Origin: Flavobacteriales bacterium | GTDB lineage: Bacteria > Bacteroidota > Bacteroidia > NS11-12g > UBA955 | Reading direction: 5' to 3' | Assembly: GCA_947447955.1 (NCBI GenBank) | Contig: CANFLS010000008.1 | Location: forward strand, 1 to 64,000 | Length of the DNA stretch: 64,000 bases | Shown: positions 61,110-64,000 of the stretch, in pieces | Layout: each line of letters opens with the position of its first letter | Position numbering within the stretch: position 1 is the first letter of the stretch | The notes under the pieces: model-generated | The model's database searches: none | Seen by the model: only the letters and a program-made list of their open reading frames with translations | What the model was told of the DNA's origin: nothing | Program-made: the position numbers and the translations under genes

Positions 61110-62198
61110 TTACTTTTGTGCAAATCGGTAAAAAACGTAAGCCACCGGCACAAAGACCAAATTGGGCAACCAAACAGATAAATTGGGATCCAACACATTG
61201 GTTTCCCCCAAGCTAATAAAATAACGACTGAAAAATAGGAAAAACAAGATTACAAAAATTCCAACACCGAGCGCAATTCCAAGTCCTCCCCTCGATTTTC
61301 TTCCGGCTACAGAAACTGCAATCACAATTAAAATAAAGGTACTAAACGGCGAGGCATACCGTCGGTATTTCTCGGTTTGTAGGGCTGCCACGTTGCTAGA
61401 ACCCCGCATGCGTTCCTTTTCAATAAAGGCAGTGAGTTCATTCTGATTCAAAGATTGAACGTCCTCCACCCTAAAGAAAAAAGCGTCGGGATTAAATCCT
61501 ATGGCAGTATCAATGTAAGGGAAATTCTTTATTTTTTGGGTACCGTCGGCCATAAACTCGCGGCTGGTAACCATTTCTAAGCGCCACGTTTTCAAATTGG
61601 GTTCCCAACGCATAAACCGCCCAAACAAAGAGCTCGTTAACTTTTTATCCTTGAATTGATTGAGGGTAACGCCTATTCCAGAACTGTCGTGGTTGCTGAA
61701 ATATTCCATGTACATAATTACCCCGGGTTTAATTTGACGAAAAATGGTTGAACGCGATTCAGACCAATAATTTCGGAGGTATGTATTTTCAAACTTTACC
61801 CTTTTTTTGTCGGAGATTGGAATGATCCAGGCATTCAGCAAATAACTGCCAAAAGCAAGCAGCGCACCCACCGCCAAATAGGGAACCAAAATTCTGCGCA
61901 ACGACATTCCACCTGCCAGCATAGAAATAATTTCGGTTCTAGACGCCAAACGAGACGTCATGTAAAGCACTGAAATGAAAATAAATATAGGACTAAATGT
62001 ATTGAGCAATGTGGGAATAAAACTCACATAATACACCGAGAATATTTCTGAAACTTGGGCATGACGTTGTAAAAAGTCATCCAATTTTTCTGCAATATCA
62101 AATATGATAATGATGATAATAAAAAGCAAGATTGTAACGAAAAAAGTTCTCAAGAACTTCTTTGCGATATACATATCTAATTCTTTAAATATCTTCAT
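61110..62198 (-). CDS. LptF/LptG-family permease (YjgP/YjgQ)
   Basis: A 362-residue inner-membrane permease of the LPS-export ABC transporter LptB2FG. Three N-terminal helices (LRTFFVTILLFIIIIIIFDIAEKL, FSPIFIFISVLYMTS, ILVPYLAVGALLAFGSYLL), a periplasmic beta-jellyroll (~125-255) and three C-terminal helices are visible. The motif SRTEIISMLAGGMSLRRIL is the coupling region. Whether this is LptF or LptG cannot be told; in Bacteroidota the pair can be encoded apart. It follows tgt by 1 nt on the same strand. Confidence 0.9.
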   Translation of the reverse strand: MKIFKELDMYIAKKFLRTFFVTILLFIIIIIIFDIAEKLDDFLQRHAQVSEIFSVYYVSFIPTLLNTFSPIFIFISVLYMTSRLASRTEIISMLAGGMSLRRILVPYLAVGALLAFGSYLLNAWIIPISDKKRVKFENTYLRNYWSESRSTIFRQIKPGVIMYMEYFSNHDSSGIGVTLNQFKDKKLTSSLFGRFMRWEPNLKTWRLEMVTSREFMADGTQKIKNFPYIDTAIGFNPDAFFFRVEDVQSLNQNELTAFIEKERMRGSSNVAALQTEKYRRYASPFSTFILIVIAVSVAGRKSRGGLGIALGVGIFVILFFLFFSRYFISLGETNVLDPNLSVWLPNLVFVPVAYVFYRFAQK

Positions 62199-62199
62199 A

Positions 62200-63318
62200 T
62201 TACAATTTCCTACCTACAGTTTGAAGTACAGATTTTTTCCAAATATGGAATTCGTTGCTTAAAATATGTTTGCGGGCTTCACGCACCAACCAAAGGTAGA
62301 AACGCAAGTTTTGCAAACTTGCCACGATTGGTCCCAACATTTCGCCGGCTACAAACAAATGGCGTAAATATGCCAAAGAATATTCTGGAGTTAACCAAGA
62401 GTCAACAGGTTCAAAAACATCGGCCCATTTTTTATTGCGAATGTTGATGATTCCCTCACGGGTAAAAATCATTCCATTTCTACCATTTCTGGTAGGCATT
62501 ACGCAATCAAACATATCAACCCCCAATTCTATAGAATTCAAAATATTTTCAGGAGTACCCACGCCCATCAAATAACGGGGTTTGTCTGCTGGTAAAATAT
62601 CGCAAACCAATTCGGTCATGGAATACATGTCTTCATGGGGTTCACCCACACTCAAACCGCCAATGGCATAGCCACCTGCTTCGTGTTGGATTACATATTC
62701 CGCGCTTTGCTTGCGCAAATCGGGGTACACACTGCCCTGAACAATTGGAAACAATTCTTGGTGATATCCGTATTTTGGTTCCGTTTCATGGAAACGTTTC
62801 ATGCAACGATCCAACCAGCGGTGGGTCATGTGCATGCTTTTTTCGGCATAGGGTTTTTCGCAAGGATAAGGTGTACACTCATCGAAGGCCATGATAATGT
62901 CGGCCCCAATGGTGCGCTGAATATCCATCACATACTCTGGGCTAAAAAGGTGTTTCGAGCCATCAATATGGCTTTTAAAGGTAGCGCCTTCTTCTTTGAT
63001 TTTTCTGGTTCCAGAAAGTGAGTAAACCTGATATCCCCCACTGTCAGACAAAACAGGTCGGTTCCAATTCGAAAACTTATGAATACCTCCTGCTTTTTCC
63101 ATGATTTCTAAACCTGGACGCAAATAAAGGTGGTAAGTATTTCCGAGAATGATATCGGCATTGATGTCTTTTTCAATGAAATCGCGGTGCACTCCTTTAA
63201 CGGTTGCCGCGGTGCCAACAGGCATGAAAATTGGTGTTTGAATTTTTCCGTGATCGGTTTCTATGACACCTGCCCTAGCTTTGGAGTAGGGATCTCTATG
63301 TTGTACTGTAAAATTCAA
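62200..63318 (-). CDS. tgt: Queuine tRNA-ribosyltransferase
   Basis: Tgt exchanges guanine 34 for preQ1 in GUN-anticodon tRNAs, the last common step to queuosine. The 372-residue TIM barrel begins FTVQHRDPYSKARAGVI, has GNTYHLYLRPG, LSDSGGYQVYSL with the active-site Asp region, GGLSVGEP and the nucleophile region GVDMFDCVMPTRNGRNG. The C-terminal zinc site is altered: the stretch between PVDS and YLRHL has WLTPEYSLA in place of CxCxxC, so three cysteines are missing while the histidine remains. The gene is coupled to lptF/G and follows the PorT-like gene with a 4-nt overlap. Confidence 0.95.
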   Translation of the reverse strand: MNFTVQHRDPYSKARAGVIETDHGKIQTPIFMPVGTAATVKGVHRDFIEKDINADIILGNTYHLYLRPGLEIMEKAGGIHKFSNWNRPVLSDSGGYQVYSLSGTRKIKEEGATFKSHIDGSKHLFSPEYVMDIQRTIGADIIMAFDECTPYPCEKPYAEKSMHMTHRWLDRCMKRFHETEPKYGYHQELFPIVQGSVYPDLRKQSAEYVIQHEAGGYAIGGLSVGEPHEDMYSMTELVCDILPADKPRYLMGVGTPENILNSIELGVDMFDCVMPTRNGRNGMIFTREGIINIRNKKWADVFEPVDSWLTPEYSLAYLRHLFVAGEMLGPIVASLQNLRFYLWLVREARKHILSNEFHIWKKSVLQTVGRKL

Positions 63319-64000
63319 TTTTGAGCCATTAAGGTAATACTAAAAAGTCGAGGAAAAATGGCACTCAACGATCCAGAGTAATAGCTATCTGGAACCCGTA
63401 CCAAGGCATTTGTGATGCCGTTCGACATTTTTAATTCGATGGATAAATCCACATAATCCATTCTAAATTCAAATCCACCACCAAATTCGTAGTAGTATGT
63501 ATCTTGTTTTAATGCAACCAAGGGTTTGGATGCACCAATAACCATGTCTTCATTGCTTTGAAAATCGTGAGACCACCTTACACCACCCAGCACAAAAAAG
63601 CCAGTGTTGTTTGGCATGTCGGAACGGTATTTAATGGTAAGCGGAATATCAAAGCAGATTGATTCAATTTTGATGGTAGGACCGGGTTTGCTTTGCCAGG
63701 TGTATTTCAAATTGCGGTTGTGCAATTGCAACATGGTAAGCATTTTCATTTCCCAGTGACGCCCTATTCTCAAGGCCACACTTCCCCCAAAACCACCACC
63801 CATTTGATCTTCGGGAGCAATATTGGCAATTGAATCGGTTCTATCCCAAAACGTTTTGTCTAATTGCATTTTCATTTTTGCTTGGGTTGCAGAAAATGCA
63901 ATTCCCCAGAAAAAATGTTTTCGGTATATGCGGTTGGGATCCTTTGGTGTTGCAGATTCAACCAAACGATCAACAATAGGATCGGCATTTGATCCTATTG
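63315..64000 (-). CDS. PorT-like outer-membrane protein (5' partial)
   Basis: A C-terminal fragment of an outer-membrane beta-barrel. The frame runs open to the right edge of the window, so the signal peptide and first strands lie outside. The visible part has FFWGIAFSATQAKMKMQLD, then GGGFGGSVALRIGRHWEMK, LKYTWQSKPG and a final strand FSITLMAQN with the pattern of PorT-family proteins. PorT is needed for T9SS function, fitting the two T9SS substrates in this window. Identity as PorT itself is not certain; related barrels share this layout. It overlaps tgt by 4 nt. Confidence 0.6.
   Translation of the reverse strand, partial: IGSNADPIVDRLVESATPKDPNRIYRKHFFWGIAFSATQAKMKMQLDKTFWDRTDSIANIAPEDQMGGGFGGSVALRIGRHWEMKMLTMLQLHNRNLKYTWQSKPGPTIKIESICFDIPLTIKYRSDMPNNTGFFVLGGVRWSHDFQSNEDMVIGASKPLVALKQDTYYYEFGGGFEFRMDYVDLSIELKMSNGITNALVRVPDSYYSGSLSAIFPRLFSITLMAQN

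Overview
The window is a gene-dense, low-GC stretch of chromosome from a member of the Bacteroidota. The evidence is the -7 promoter element TAnnTTTG upstream of many genes, the near absence of Shine-Dalgarno sites, secreted proteins with type IX secretion (T9SS) C-terminal domains, a PorT-like outer-membrane protein, and Bacteroidota-type families (DUF3078, DUF4271, DUF4249, DUF5522, a MetH split at a domain boundary, a long SecA). I cannot assign a genus. No rRNA, integrase, transposase, CRISPR array or phage genes were seen. Most of the window is housekeeping DNA.

Layout. 1-8.6 kb: end of sucC, a DUF3078 barrel, prfC, a GNAT acetyltransferase, an AlkB-type hydroxylase, typA and lpdA. 8.6-17.7 kb: a metallo-beta-lactamase-fold hydrolase, menD overlapping a T9SS-secreted SGNH protein, a minus-strand operon (a 39-residue lipoprotein, a YtxJ-type bacilliredoxin, a hotdog thioesterase, smpB), a SAM methyltransferase diverging from it, hemD with DUF4271, and hemW. 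17.7-30.9 kb: a universal stress protein, a TonB-dependent receptor, secA plus a Cys-rich DUF5522 protein, purH, pyrD, a secreted nuclease and a YyaL-like protein. 31-39.8 kb: the three-gene pnt transhydrogenase, a T9SS substrate, recJ, a GT-C-like membrane protein and leucine dehydrogenase. 39.8-44.9 kb: the homocysteine-binding half of MetH, small secreted proteins, a PSD-family decarboxylase and glutamate dehydrogenase. 44.9-49.6 kb: a flippase / asparagine-synthase-like / glycosyltransferase unit and tRNA-His. 49.6-57.4 kb: folE-queD, fsa, dnaK, a DUF4249 lipoprotein, panB and a repeat-rich intergenic region. 57.4-64 kb: a zinc-ribbon coiled-coil protein, a NIF3 protein, an RlmI-like methyltransferase, an LptF/G permease, tgt and a partial PorT-like protein.

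Expression signals. At about ten genes the TAnnTTTG element ends only 4-8 nt before the start codon, so many transcripts are probably leaderless. These promoters also decide several start codons in favour of shorter proteins than the longest open frame. At least seven convergent pairs touch or overlap at their stops with no terminator between them, while other pairs share a bidirectional hairpin.

Most unusual observations. (1) The 8-mer TTGAGGGA, usually followed by C or T, occurs 21 times by eye on both strands, in all reading frames and in intergenic DNA, several-fold above my rough expectation; it could be a Chi-like, uptake-like or chromosome-organising motif. (2) The panB downstream region carries two arrays of mini-hairpins separated by a regular 7-nt linker of the type GTAAACA, next to 9-bp tandem repeats of GGTTAGACN. 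(3) Overlapping ATG codons on opposite strands (one CATG) start the small lipoprotein and the methyltransferase. (4) Tgt lacks the three zinc-binding cysteines.
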